The notes beneath the pieces are model-generated. The model was given only the letters and a program-made list of their open reading frames with translations. It did no database searches and was not told the origin of the DNA. This document shows positions 25,912 through 34,149 of a stretch of 64,000 bases of DNA, one piece after another. How positions within the stretch are numbered: position 1 is the first letter of the stretch; the number at the start of each line of letters is the position of its first letter. Source of the DNA: Nocardia abscessus NBRC 100374. Lineage in GTDB: Bacteria > Actinomycetota > Actinomycetes > Mycobacteriales > Mycobacteriaceae. The stretch spans positions 1 through 64,000 of the forward strand of contig NZ_BAFP01000096.1 of the NCBI RefSeq assembly GCF_000308455.1. The letters are read 5' to 3'. Position numbers and translations under genes: made by a program.

Positions 25912-26364
25912 CTATCCACCGAGGGCCGTCGCTTCCCCTGCTGGGCCCGGCAATCCCAGCAACTGCGGATGGCTCGCGCGCGCCGCCCACTGCCGCGCGG
26001 GGTCGGCGACCAGCCGGCGGGCACCCAGATCGAGCAAGCCGCTGACATTGGTCACCGTCGCGGCGACCACCCCGTCGGCCCTGGTCAGGACGTGCTCGAC
26101 CCGATAGGTCTTGCCCTGACCCCATTGCCAGGCGCACGACACGTCCACGGTGTCGCCACCGCGTAGTTCACGCTGGAAGCGGAGCACGGTCTCCAAATTG
26201 ACCGGCCCGAGACCCGACGCGATCAGCTCGTCGACCGATACGCCCGCCGCTTGGACGCACGCGAAACGCGCATGGTCGGCGAATTGGTGGTAGGCCGCGC
26301 CGGTGACGTGCAATTGCGGATCCAGGTCGGAGACCCGGACTTCGATGCGGGTACTGAACGACAC
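25912..26364 (-). CDS. Acyl-CoA thioesterase (hotdog fold)
   Basis: 150 residues from the GTG at 26364. An in-frame ATG at 26478 would add 38 residues without hotdog homology. The N-terminal pattern IEVRVSDLDPQLHVTGAAYHQFADHARFACVQAAG is the 4-hydroxybenzoyl-CoA thioesterase-like active-site helix, and QWGQGKTYRVEHVLTRADGVVAA forms the sheet. The usual NHLNNAVY-type asparagine is replaced by HVTGAAY, so the catalytic detail may differ. Cytoplasmic; acyl-CoA substrate unknown. It is upstream of, and co-directional with, the ruv operon, but the LexA box lies between. Confidence 0.82.
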   Translation of the reverse strand: MSFSTRIEVRVSDLDPQLHVTGAAYHQFADHARFACVQAAGVSVDELIASGLGPVNLETVLRFQRELRGGDTVDVSCAWQWGQGKTYRVEHVLTRADGVVAATVTNVSGLLDLGARRLVADPARQWAARASHPQLLGLPGPAGEATALGG

Positions 26365-26547
26365 GGGCCGACTATGCCAGCGGGCACCGACAAGTTCGCC
26401 GCATCGATGGGACGCACGCGCTCGCACGGCTACTGCACCATCCGGATACCGAAAGCCCCGGACCGGATAGTCGATCATTCCGCAGCCGCGGCGCGCGCAC
26501 TCGCCACCCGCGACTCGAATCGGCTGCCGAAGCGGGCGTCTTCGCGC

Positions 26548-27072
26548 CTACGTTCCGGCGACCTGCCGCGCGAACGCGGCATGAGCCTGCTCGTCGAAGA
26601 GAACGAACCGGGCTTGGGCCACCGCCGTCTCGGTCGTCCGGACCGTGTCGACGGCGATCCGGGCGCCGTCGTCCATCGGCCAGCCGAAGACGCCGGTGGA
26701 GATCGCCGGGAACGCGACCGTCCGTGCTCCCAATTCGTCCGCCACGCGCAAGGATTCCCGATAGCACGAGGTCAGCAGGGCGGAACGGTCCTCGGTGGCC
26801 GACCACACGGGCCCGACGGTATGGATCACCCACCGCGCGGGCAGGCGTCCCGCCGTGGTGGCCACGGCCGCACCGGTGGGCAGGCCCGCGCCGTAGCGGG
26901 AGGCGCGCAACCGGCGGCACTCCGCCAGGATCTCCGGCCCACCGCGCCGGTGGATCGCGCCGTCGACTCCCCCACCACCCAGCAGCGACGAGTTCGCCGC
27001 GTTCACCACCGCGTCGACCTCCTGTTCGGTGATGTCACCGCGCACCAGCACCAGTTCGACCATGCTTCGCAT
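26548..27072 (-). CDS. Macrodomain protein (ADP-ribose / O-acetyl-ADP-ribose hydrolase type)
   Basis: 174 residues. The macrodomain core is complete: VRGDITEQEVDAVVNAANSSLLGGGGVDGAIHRRGG (ADP-ribose-binding loop with Asn-Ala-Ala-Asn and the GGGGVDGAIH stretch), TAGRLPARWVIHTVGPVW and VAFPAISTGVFGWPM. These match MacroD-type enzymes that remove ADP-ribose from proteins or deacetylate O-acetyl-ADP-ribose. GGAGG lies upstream of the first ATG; a second ATG is three codons in. Confidence 0.95.
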   Translation of the reverse strand: MRSMVELVLVRGDITEQEVDAVVNAANSSLLGGGGVDGAIHRRGGPEILAECRRLRASRYGAGLPTGAAVATTAGRLPARWVIHTVGPVWSATEDRSALLTSCYRESLRVADELGARTVAFPAISTGVFGWPMDDGARIAVDTVRTTETAVAQARFVLFDEQAHAAFARQVAGT

Positions 27073-27175
27073 TCTGCCTCCGCCACAGGCAGTCGCACGT
27101 CACCGCAGTCGCACGCCACGGTAGTGGCACGCTCACCGAGGCCGACGCCGACCGTGCCCGCAGGCGCGGCGCGAA

Positions 27176-28165
27176 TCACGCCACGATCGTCCCGCTCTCC
27201 GACCCGGCGGCTCGCGCGCGAAACGTTCGCCGGTAGGCCTGCGGTGACACGCCGATCGCCTCGGTCAGGTGCTGACGCAGCGAGGTCCCGGTGGCGAAGC
27301 CGACCTCTCCCGCGATGCGATCGACAGTCAGATCGGTGGTTTCCAGCAGATGCCTGGCACGGAAGACGCGCTGCTGGATCAACCAGCGTCCAGGGCTCAT
27401 ACCCACCTCGTCGCGGAAGCGCCGAGCGAAGGTTCGCTTGCTCATCCGGGCCCGGATCGCCAATTCGTCGACCGTCAGCGGACAGTCCAGATTCTCCAGC
27501 GCCCATTGCCGGGCCGCGGCGGTCCCGGCCGACGTCGCGGGCGGCACCGGCTGCTCGATGTACTGCGCCTGGCCGCCGTCGCGCCAGGGCGGTACGACAC
27601 AGCGCCTGGCCACCGCGTTCGCGACGGCACTGCCGTGATCGCGCCGGACCAAGTGCAGGCACACGTCCAGTCCCGCCGCCGCACCCGCCGAGGTGAGGAC
27701 ATCCCCGTCGTCCACGTAGAGCACGTCGGGATCGAGGCGGACGCGTGGAAAGGTGCGCCGGAACAGATCCGCTCGATGCCAATGTGTGGTGGCCGGGCGC
27801 CCGTCGAGCAGTCCCGCGGCCGCGGCGACAAAAGCGCCGGTGCAGATCGCGACGATTCTGGCCCCGGGCCGGATCTGCGCCAACGCGTCGAGCACCGGCT
27901 GCGGCAGCGTGCCCGCGAGGGATGTCGTGATATCGCAGGCGGGCAGCACCACGGTATCGGCGTTGCGCAGCGCCCGGCTGTCGTGCGCGCCCGTGATGGC
28001 GAAATCGGCGGCACTGCGCACCGGACGCCCGTCCACCGAGCAGGTGCTCACCTCGTATCTGCCTGCGGCGCTACCGAATACCCGGGTGGGGATGCCCAGC
28101 TCGAAGGGATACACCCCGTCCAGTGCCAGCACGACCACCCGATGGGGCGCGGCCACCTCAGTCAT
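27176..28165 (-). CDS. GlxA-type AraC regulator with DJ-1/PfpI domain
   Basis: 329 residues from the ATG at 28165. Residues 1-190 form a DJ-1/PfpI (class I amidotransferase-like) domain: VVVLALDGVYPFELGIPTRVF and IVAICTGAFVAAAAGLLDGRPATTHW, with a Cys at the elbow (AICTG). Residues 215-320 are an AraC double HTH (LTVDELAIRARMSKRTFARRFRDEVGMSPGRWLIQQRV and IAGEVGFATGTSLRQHLTEAIGVSPQAYRRTF). The amidotransferase domain usually acts as a sensor. The gene is divergent from a zinc-independent alcohol dehydrogenase-like gene, with an inverted repeat in the gap. Confidence 0.94.
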   Translation of the reverse strand: MTEVAAPHRVVVLALDGVYPFELGIPTRVFGSAAGRYEVSTCSVDGRPVRSAADFAITGAHDSRALRNADTVVLPACDITTSLAGTLPQPVLDALAQIRPGARIVAICTGAFVAAAAGLLDGRPATTHWHRADLFRRTFPRVRLDPDVLYVDDGDVLTSAGAAAGLDVCLHLVRRDHGSAVANAVARRCVVPPWRDGGQAQYIEQPVPPATSAGTAAARQWALENLDCPLTVDELAIRARMSKRTFARRFRDEVGMSPGRWLIQQRVFRARHLLETTDLTVDRIAGEVGFATGTSLRQHLTEAIGVSPQAYRRTFRARAAGSESGTIVA

Positions 28166-28201
28166 GGCACGATCATATCGAAGAATGGCAATCGTGCCAT
28201 T
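28164..28201. promoter_or_regulatory. Nested inverted repeats between GlxA regulator and oxidoreductase
   Basis: The outer arms ATGGCACGAT / ATCGTGCCAT are perfect (28164-28173 and 28191-28200). An inner dyad AATGGCA-ATCG-TGCCATT lies at 28184-28201. The half-site TGGCA therefore occurs three times in 38 bases, including at the regulator's own start codon. Autoregulation and control of the divergent oxidoreductase by the AraC/DJ-1 protein is the simplest reading. Confidence 0.7.
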
Positions 28202-28235
28202 TCCTGCACCGTCCACCCCCGGCAGGCTGGCAGTC

Positions 28236-29198
28236 GTGACCGAAATCGACAGCACCGCGACAATGCGCGCGATCAGCCAACACACCCTAGGCGGACCCGA
28301 GGTGCTCACCGAAGGACAACTTCCGCAACCGGTTCCAGGACCCGGCCAGATCCTGGTCCGGGTGCGCGCGGCCGGACTGAACCCGACCGATTGGCGCCAC
28401 CGCGCCACCGCGGGACTTTTCCTGCCCCTGCCGCCGTTCGTCCTGGGCTGGGACGTCTCCGGTGAGGTCGCGGCCACCGGCATCGGTGTCACCCTGTTCC
28501 GGCCCGGCGACGAGGTCTTCGGCATGCTCCCGTATCCGCACGGTCACGGCTCCTGCGCCGAATACGTGGTCGGACCGGCCCGCGCGTTCGCGCGCAAACC
28601 GGCCGCCCTCGACCACACCAAGGCGGCGGCGATTCCGCTCGCCGCGCTCACCGCCTGGCAGGCGCTCGTCGACACGGCGGGCCTGGCAGCGGGCCAACGC
28701 GTGCTGATCCACGCGGCCGCGGGTGGCGTCGGCCATTTCGCGGTGCAGATCGCGAAAGCGCAAGGGGCCTATGTCATCGGCACGGCGAGCGCGCCCAACC
28801 ACGCGTTCCTGCGCGGAATCGGCGCCGACGAGGTGATCAACTATCGCGACACCGATGTCGCCGAGGCGGTCCGCGACATCGACGTGGTCCTGGACTCCAT
28901 AGACGACGACAACAGCATTCGCGCGCTGCGCACCCTGCGCCCCGGCGGCCTGCTGGTGTCGCTTCGGGCGTTCGGTCCAGTCGACCTCGCGGCCGAGGCG
29001 CAGGCGCGCGGCGTCCGCGCGGTGCGGATGCTGGTCGAACACGATCACGCCGGCATGCGCGCCTTGGCCGCGCTCGCCGAATCGGGCGCCCTGCGCCCGA
29101 CCCTGGCGGGGACGTTCCCGCTGTCGGAGGCGGCGAAGGCGCATGCTTTGGGCGACACCGGGCGAACCGTCGGCAAATTAGTCCTCACCGTGCCCTGA
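28236..29198 (+). CDS. NADP-dependent quinone oxidoreductase-like (MDR) enzyme
   Basis: 320 residues from the GTG at 28236; the ATG at 28263 (MRAISQHTLGG) is an alternative. Medium-chain dehydrogenase fold: a GroES-like half with GLNPTDWRHRA and FVLGWDVSGEV, then the Rossmann half with GQRVLIHAAAGGVGHFAVQIAKAQGAYVIGTAS. No zinc ligands are seen, so it is a zeta-crystallin/quinone reductase type. It probably reduces quinones or enones with NADPH. It is divergent from the GlxA-type regulator. Confidence 0.9.
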   Translation: MTEIDSTATMRAISQHTLGGPEVLTEGQLPQPVPGPGQILVRVRAAGLNPTDWRHRATAGLFLPLPPFVLGWDVSGEVAATGIGVTLFRPGDEVFGMLPYPHGHGSCAEYVVGPARAFARKPAALDHTKAAAIPLAALTAWQALVDTAGLAAGQRVLIHAAAGGVGHFAVQIAKAQGAYVIGTASAPNHAFLRGIGADEVINYRDTDVAEAVRDIDVVLDSIDDDNSIRALRTLRPGGLLVSLRAFGPVDLAAEAQARGVRAVRMLVEHDHAGMRALAALAESGALRPTLAGTFPLSEAAKAHALGDTGRTVGKLVLTVP

Positions 29199-29240
29199 AA
29201 TCTCCCACGATCAGGGCATCAGCGCTTCTACCATCCGAGG

Positions 29241-29447
29241 ATGAGTATTGGTGCGAAAGCTGTCCTCGAAGGCGGGCCGCAAGACTTGCCCACGCGTATC
29301 GTCCCGATCACACCGCCAGGGGTGGAGTTGAAGGTGCCGTTCCGGGGCGGATACGAGCATTTCAAGGTCACCCAGCGCGAACAGGACACCTCCGAAGGAC
29401 GACTGCGCGTGTACGAGTGGTGCGATCGCACGAAGATCGCGGAATGA
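29241..29447 (+). CDS. Small DUF5988-like protein
   Basis: 68 residues. Start MSIGAKAVLEGGPQDLP; the pattern ends with GGYEHFKVTQ and LRVYEWCDRTKIAE. Short proteins with LEGGP.DLP and YEHF are common in Actinobacteria and I recall them as DUF5988; the name comes from memory. CCGAGG directly precedes the ATG. Function unknown. Confidence 0.7.
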   Translation: MSIGAKAVLEGGPQDLPTRIVPITPPGVELKVPFRGGYEHFKVTQREQDTSEGRLRVYEWCDRTKIAE

Positions 29448-29524
29448 GCCCGACCAACCTTCCACGGCGGCGGTGACGAGCCGACCGGCCGCGAAGTTCC
29501 GACCGAATCCGGCGCGGGATGCCA

Positions 29525-29560
29525 TGGACAAAAGCGTAACTAACTGGTTACGCTTTTGTC
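29525..29560 (+). promoter_or_regulatory. arsR-type promoter embedded in a 34-bp palindrome
   Basis: GACAAAAGCGTAAC-N6-GTTACGCTTTTGTC (29527-29560) has perfect 14-bp arms and ends exactly at the GTG start codon at 29561. A -35-like TGGACA (29525-29530) and a -10-like TACGCT (29549-29554) are 18 bases apart within it. Transcription would begin at or near the GTG, giving a leaderless mRNA, and the repressor would cover the whole promoter. Confidence 0.75.
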
Positions 29561-29920
29561 GTGGACAAGGTGGCCGGCGCGATCGCCGATCCGGTGCGCC
29601 GGGAGATCATGGAACTGCTCGTCGGCGCGCGCCGCACCGCCGGGGAGATCGCCGGGCATTTCGCGATCAGCCGCCCCGCCGTCAGCAGGCATCTGCGTGT
29701 GCTGCGCGAAAGCGGCCTGGTACGCGATGAACTCGTCGGCAGAGAACGCTTCTACGTTCTCGACACCGCCCCGTTGTCGGCGCTCACCGAGTGGCTCGCG
29801 CGGTTCCGGCAGCCCGTCTCATGGGCACACCACCTCGACGCACTCGAGACCGAGGTCTACCGGACCAGACGCGAGCGTCGTTCCGGCGGCCAGGACACGC
29901 CACGGGAGGACACGGCATGA
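29561..29920 (+). CDS. ArsR-family transcriptional regulator
   Basis: 119 residues from a GTG. ArsR winged helix: IADPVRREIMELLVGARRTAGEIAGHFAISRPAVSRHLRVLRESGLVRDELVGRERFYVL. No metal-binding cysteine motif, so it is of the type paired with SRPBCC/AHSA1 proteins rather than a metal sensor. The stop overlaps the next ATG (ATGA). First gene of a three-ORF unit. Confidence 0.94.
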   Translation: MDKVAGAIADPVRREIMELLVGARRTAGEIAGHFAISRPAVSRHLRVLRESGLVRDELVGRERFYVLDTAPLSALTEWLARFRQPVSWAHHLDALETEVYRTRRERRSGGQDTPREDTA

Positions 29921-30065
29921 GCGGTCAGGCCCGGAGGCGGCAGCGCAGTGTGACCACGCAGGGCCCCGCACATGCCACCAGCAAGCACCGCATGAGCGGT
30001 CAGGCCCGAAGGCGGCAGCGCAGTGTGACCACGCAGGGCCCCGCACACGCCAGAAAGGAATCCGC
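29917..30065. repeat. Tandem 75-bp duplication between arsR and SRPBCC genes
   Basis: Copies start at 29917 and 29992. The first 60 bases of each copy differ at only two or three positions. Both copies begin with ATGAGCGG, and ATGA recurs at 30066 as the SRPBCC start. Confidence 0.9.
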
Positions 30066-30069
30066 ATGA
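29917..30069 (+). CDS. Possible 50-residue protein made of two 25-residue repeats
   Basis: The frame starts at the ATGA overlapping the ArsR stop and ends at the ATGA overlapping the SRPBCC start, so it could be translationally coupled on both sides. GGGAGGA precedes the ATG. The peptide is MSGQARRRQRSVTTQGPAHA plus five residues, then the same again with a changed end. It is very basic and has no recognised domain. The frame may simply be an intergenic linker that was duplicated. Confidence 0.4.
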   Translation: MSGQARRRQRSVTTQGPAHATSKHRMSGQARRRQRSVTTQGPAHARKESA

Positions 30070-30569
30070 CCAAGCGACCCACGGGACAACTGTTTCCCGC
30101 CGAGGCGGGCAAGGATCTGGTGCTGATCCGCACCTACCGCGCCCCGATCGAGGACGTCTGGGCCAGCGTCACCGAACCCGACCGCACCGCACGCTGGTTC
30201 GGACCGTGGGAGGGCGAAGCGGGACCGGGACGAATGATCAAGGTGCAGATGGTTTTCGAGGACGAGCAGCCGTGCATGCAGATGCGCATCGACGCCTGCG
30301 AGCCGCCGCGCCGTCTCGCCGTCTCGGCTGTCGACGACCACGGCTCCTGGCAGCTGGACCTGGCGCTGCGCGAGACGGCGGGGACCACCGAGCTGCGCTT
30401 CACCCACCACCTGCGCACCGATACCGAGATCGCCCAGCTTCCCCACGTCGGCCCCGGCTGGGAGTACTACCTGGACATGCTCGGGGCGGCCCGTGCGCAG
30501 ACCGACCGCCCCGATTTCTCGCACTACTATCCCGCCATGCAGGACTACTACGCGCGGTTGCTCGACTAG
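30066..30569 (+). CDS. SRPBCC/AHSA1-like ligand-binding protein
   Basis: 167 residues from the ATG at 30066, preceded by AAAGGA. Typical activator of Hsp90 ATPase homologue 1-like fold: LVLIRTYRAPIEDVWASVTEPDRTARWFGPWEGEAGPG at the N-terminus and LRFTHHLRTDTEIAQLPHVGPGWEYYLDML near the C-terminus. ArsR-SRPBCC pairs are widespread; the ligand is unknown. The stop overlaps the convergent yebC stop (CTAG). Confidence 0.92.
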   Translation: MTKRPTGQLFPAEAGKDLVLIRTYRAPIEDVWASVTEPDRTARWFGPWEGEAGPGRMIKVQMVFEDEQPCMQMRIDACEPPRRLAVSAVDDHGSWQLDLALRETAGTTELRFTHHLRTDTEIAQLPHVGPGWEYYLDMLGAARAQTDRPDFSHYYPAMQDYYARLLD

Positions 30570-31318
30570 TCGTCGAGCTGAGCGAGCACCTCGTCCGGGA
30601 TGTCGACGTTGGTGTAGACGTTCTGCACGTCGTCGCTGTCCTCGAGCGCGTCGACGAGTTTGATCACCTTGCGGGCGCCGTCGGCGTCCACCGCGACCGA
30701 CACCGAGGGCTGGAAGCCGGACTCGGCGGAGTCGTAGTCGATACCAGCGGTTTGCAGCGCGGTGCGCACCGCGATCAGATCGCTGGGCTCGCTGATGATC
30801 TCGAACGACTCACCGAGGTCGTTGACCTCCTCGGCGCCCGCGTCGAGTACCGCGAGCAGCACGTCGTCCTCGGACAGGCCGTTCTTCTCCAGGGTGACGA
30901 CACCCTTGCGATGGAACAGGTAGGCCACCGAGCCCGGGTCGGCCATATTGCCGCCGTTGCGCGTCATCGCGACCCGGACCTCGCCCGCGGCCCGGTTGCG
31001 GTTGTCGGTGAGGCACTCGATCAGCACGGCCACGCCGTTGGGCCCGTAGCCCTCGTACATGATCGTCTGCCAGTCGGCGCCGCCCGCCTCTTCACCGCCG
31101 CCGCGCTTGCGCGCGCGCTCGATGTTGTCGTTGGGGACCGACGACTTCTTCGCCTTCTGGATGGCGTCGTACAACGTCGGGTTGCCATCCGGGTCACCGC
31201 CACCGGTCCGGGCCGCCACCTCGATGTTCTTGATCAACTTCGCGAACAGCTTGCCGCGCTTCGCGTCGATCGCAGCCTTCTTGTGCTTGGTGGTGGCCCA
31301 TTTGGAGTGGCCGCTCAT
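30566..31318 (-). CDS. YebC/PmpR-family protein
   Basis: 250 residues, the usual length. MSGHSKWATTKHKKAAIDAKRGKLFAKLIKNIEVAAR is the canonical start, and NIERARKRGGGEEAGGADWQTIMYEGYGPNGVAVLIE is the second block. The family is described as transcriptional regulators and as factors that help translation through proline-rich stalls. It lies beside pdxT as in M. tuberculosis. Confidence 0.97.
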   Translation of the reverse strand: MSGHSKWATTKHKKAAIDAKRGKLFAKLIKNIEVAARTGGGDPDGNPTLYDAIQKAKKSSVPNDNIERARKRGGGEEAGGADWQTIMYEGYGPNGVAVLIECLTDNRNRAAGEVRVAMTRNGGNMADPGSVAYLFHRKGVVTLEKNGLSEDDVLLAVLDAGAEEVNDLGESFEIISEPSDLIAVRTALQTAGIDYDSAESGFQPSVSVAVDADGARKVIKLVDALEDSDDVQNVYTNVDIPDEVLAQLDD

Positions 31319-31496
31319 TCCCTACTTCCTTCAGGTCGATGGCACGTCTGGTCGTGTGTACGGTACCGGCACGGCCGGGCGGACAACTTCCCCAGCCTAC
31401 TCGGGCGGCCGTGACGTCCGCGCAAAGCGCCCCTGCTACGCGGCCGCTCGCCGTCGACCAGCGGGCACGAGCGGCGAACGGCCTTCGCCGCACCCC

Positions 31497-32147
31497 TCAA
31501 GCCGCCCGGACCATCTCCACGAACATCCGGTGCACCCGCAGATCACCGGTCACTTCGGGATGGAACGACGTGGCCAGGACATTGCCCTGCCGCACCGCGA
31601 CGATCCGGCCCGCGGCGGGACCGTCCGGCACGGTGGCCAGCACGTCGACGCCTTCGCCTGCCCGCTCGACCCACGGCGCCCGGATGAACACCGCGCGCAC
31701 CGGACCGTCGGTGAGCCCGGCGAACGGCAGATCGGTTTCGAACGAGTCGACCTGGCGGCCGAACGCGTTGCGCCGCACCGTCATATCGATCCCGGACAGG
31801 TGCTCGGCGTCCGGGCGGGTGTCGAGCACCTCGGAGGCGAGCAGGATCATGCCCGCGCAGGAGCCGAACGCGGGCATGCCGGCACGCAGCCGGGCACGCA
31901 ACGGCTCCAGCAGCTCGAACACCGTCAGCAGTTTGCTGATCGCGGTCGACTCGCCGCCGGGCAGCACCAGCGCGTCCACCGCGGCGAGCTCCGACTCGCG
32001 CCGGACCAGCACCGGCTCGGCGCCACAGCGCGCGAGCGCGGCGACGTGCTCCCGGACGTCGCCCTGCAACGCGAGCACGCCGATGGTGGGACGGGACCGT
32101 GCCGGTCCGGCGTCGGCGGCGGGTGCGGCGACCGAGGTAGCGTTCAC
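31497..32147 (-). CDS. pdxT: Pyridoxal 5'-phosphate synthase glutaminase subunit PdxT
   Basis: 216 residues. Class I glutaminase motifs: ALQGDVREHVAAL, LPGGESTAISKLL, FGSCAGMILLA (nucleophile Cys) and VLATSFHPEVTGD (His/Glu of the triad). It supplies ammonia to PdxS for vitamin B6 synthesis. The first 20 residues are non-conserved, so a later start is possible. pdxS is not adjacent: a thioesterase and other genes lie between. Confidence 0.96.
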   Translation of the reverse strand: MNATSVAAPAADAGPARSRPTIGVLALQGDVREHVAALARCGAEPVLVRRESELAAVDALVLPGGESTAISKLLTVFELLEPLRARLRAGMPAFGSCAGMILLASEVLDTRPDAEHLSGIDMTVRRNAFGRQVDSFETDLPFAGLTDGPVRAVFIRAPWVERAGEGVDVLATVPDGPAAGRIVAVRQGNVLATSFHPEVTGDLRVHRMFVEMVRAA

Positions 32148-32213
32148 GCCGGAAAGCTTACGAGCCGTACCGATGTGGGCCTGCTCACGGTCGCCGTCCG
32201 GCGCGCGTCGTGG

Positions 32214-33035
32214 TCAGTCCTCGCGCAGCGTGCGGATGAGACCTTCCTGGACCACCGCCGCCACCAGCGTGCCCTCCCGGGTGAAGATCTTTCCGCCGGT
32301 CAGCCCGCGGCCGAATGCGGCCGACGGCGAGGACTGGTCGTAGAGCAGCCACTCGTCGGCCCGGAACGGGCGCAGGAACCACATCGCGTGATCGAGCGAG
32401 GCGTTCTGGGTCGGCTCATCGGGGTGGACGACCTTCGAGGAGCCCAGCAGCGTCATATCGCTCATGTAGGCGAGGGTGCACACGTGCACCAGCGGGTCGT
32501 CGGGCAGCAGGTGCCGGTAGCGGAACCACACCTGCTGCTGGGAGACCACGCCGTCGCGGCGGGACACGTTCTCCGGCGGAACCATGCGGATGTCCCAGTG
32601 CTCCCACTCGCGCATCTCCCACAATCGCTCGGGACTCATCGTGGTACTCGCGTCGGGCAGATCCTCCGGCATCGCGACGTCCGGCATGACGTCCTGGTGC
32701 TCCGGCCCCTGGTCACCGACGTGGAACGAGGCCGACATGGTGAAGATCGCGGCGCCGTCCTGGATACCGGTCACCCGCCGGGTGCAGAACGAGCGGCCGT
32801 CCCGGATGCGCTCCACCTGGTAGACCGTCGGTTCCTGCGGATTGCCCGGACGCAGGAAGTAGCCGTGCAAGGAATGCACCTGGAACCGCGGTTCCACCGT
32901 CCGTACCGCGGACACGAGCGCCTGGCCGGCAACCTGGCCGCCGAACGTGCGCGGGAGCTGGGTCTTGGTGGACGCGCCACGGAAGATGTCCCGCTCGAGC
33001 CGCTCTATCTCCAGCGCCTCTTCGATTGTCGCCAT
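32214..33035 (-). CDS. tesB: Acyl-CoA thioesterase II
   Basis: 273 residues. Double-hotdog TesB: ALEIERLERDIFRGASTKTQLPRTFGGQVAGQALVSAVRTV at the N-terminus, HSLHGYFLRPG in the middle and DHAMWFLRPFRADEWLLYDQSSPSAAFGRGLTGGKIFTREGTLVA at the C-terminus, which includes the catalytic Asp, Ser/Thr and Gln region. It hydrolyses medium/long acyl-CoA. Same position as tesB2 in M. tuberculosis. Confidence 0.96.
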   Translation of the reverse strand: MATIEEALEIERLERDIFRGASTKTQLPRTFGGQVAGQALVSAVRTVEPRFQVHSLHGYFLRPGNPQEPTVYQVERIRDGRSFCTRRVTGIQDGAAIFTMSASFHVGDQGPEHQDVMPDVAMPEDLPDASTTMSPERLWEMREWEHWDIRMVPPENVSRRDGVVSQQQVWFRYRHLLPDDPLVHVCTLAYMSDMTLLGSSKVVHPDEPTQNASLDHAMWFLRPFRADEWLLYDQSSPSAAFGRGLTGGKIFTREGTLVAAVVQEGLIRTLRED

Positions 33036-33148
33036 GCGCTGAGATTATCCCGGCCGCATCCGAGGGCGCCGCTCGGCCGCCGGTGAACGCTTGGCAACAC
33101 CTGCGCTCCCCCGGCGGCCCCGCGGGCGCGATTTGCTGAGATGGACGG

Positions 33149-33775
33149 GTGCCACGCTTTTCGCCGATCACCCGCGACGGCCTCGTCGAGCTGGTGATCC
33201 ACCCTGTCCTGACCGCGAACTCGCACACGGTGATCGCCGTCGACGGCGCGGACGCCGCCCGGCCCGTGGCGCTCGCCGACCGGATCGCCGAGGCGCTGCG
33301 CGCGGCGGGGCGGTCCGCCGAGGTGGTCTCCCTGCACGACTACGTGCGCCCGGCCTCGCTGCGCATGGAATTCGGCCGCACCGACGAGATGTCCTATCGC
33401 ACAGCATGGTTCGACTACGCCGCGCTGCGCCGCGAAGTGGTCGACGCGCTCCGGCGGCACAGCCGGTGGCTGCCCGCGCTGTGGGACGAAGCCGCCGACC
33501 GCTCCGCGCGTGCCGCGATCCGCACGGCTGCGCCCGCGACCACGATCGTCGTCGCGGGGCCGATGCTCGCAGGCCGCGGACTCGATGCCGATCTGAGCGT
33601 CCGCCTGGACCTGTCCGAAGCCGCGCTCCGCCGCAACACCCCACCCGACACGCAGTGGACCATTCCCGCCCTGCTGCGGCACGACGCCGAGAACCCTTAC
33701 ACCCCGAACTTCTTCGTGCGCTGGGACCATCCTGATCGCCCTGCGCTTCGTGTCGACGAGATTCGGGGGAGTTAG
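33149..33775 (+). CDS. Uridine kinase-like protein without a Walker A motif
   Basis: 208 residues from a GTG. The overall pattern resembles actinobacterial uridine kinase-like proteins: VIAVDGADAARPVALADRIAEALRAAGRSAEVVSLHDYVRPAS, then the MSYRTAWFDYAALRREVVDAL block and a C-terminal ENPYTPNFFVRWDHPDRP. The P-loop, expected as GxxGxGKT/S, reads GADAARPVA, so the phosphate-binding glycines and lysine are missing. It is probably not a kinase. It is the only plus-strand gene in this stretch, inserted in a conserved minus-strand block. Confidence 0.7.
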   Translation: MPRFSPITRDGLVELVIHPVLTANSHTVIAVDGADAARPVALADRIAEALRAAGRSAEVVSLHDYVRPASLRMEFGRTDEMSYRTAWFDYAALRREVVDALRRHSRWLPALWDEAADRSARAAIRTAAPATTIVVAGPMLAGRGLDADLSVRLDLSEAALRRNTPPDTQWTIPALLRHDAENPYTPNFFVRWDHPDRPALRVDEIRGS

Positions 33776-34149
33776 GCTCCCCCGTCCTTGCTGGTTCTCG
33801 TTCGTAGTCGACGGCCGTTCACAGTGTCTCTACATAGTTGAATGCGCATAGGTATGTATCCATATGTGATCTGCCGAGGCGGCTGAGAAGTGCTCGCCTC
33901 TGGTAGATGCGTGTCGTCGCATATCGGTCCAACCGCGGTGCGGCCGATCGGACCGCACCGCGTCGCCAGAAGCGGTCCGTCTCTCCCCCACCACGGCTTT
34001 CCAGCCATCAGACCAGCCGATCCCCGCCGTCCACATGCAGCCGGGAATTGACACCGCAAGGCAGGGAAATGATCCGGCCCGGCAGCCGGGCGATGGCGGG
34101 CTCGGCGGAGCCACGCCTCATCGCCCGGCGCGCCGGGCCGGCTCCGCAC
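33776..34149. other. Gap between convergent genes, locally AT-rich
   Basis: About 370 bases with no convincing gene. Bases 33820-33870 are unusually AT-rich for this genome (short runs such as GGTATGTATCCATATG). I see no good hairpin, repeat or protein similarity. Confidence 0.5.

Noticed and set aside
33830..34114. 94-residue frame between the kinase-like and lipoprotein genes
   Set aside because: Trp/Cys/His-rich random-looking sequence without ribosome site or similarity.
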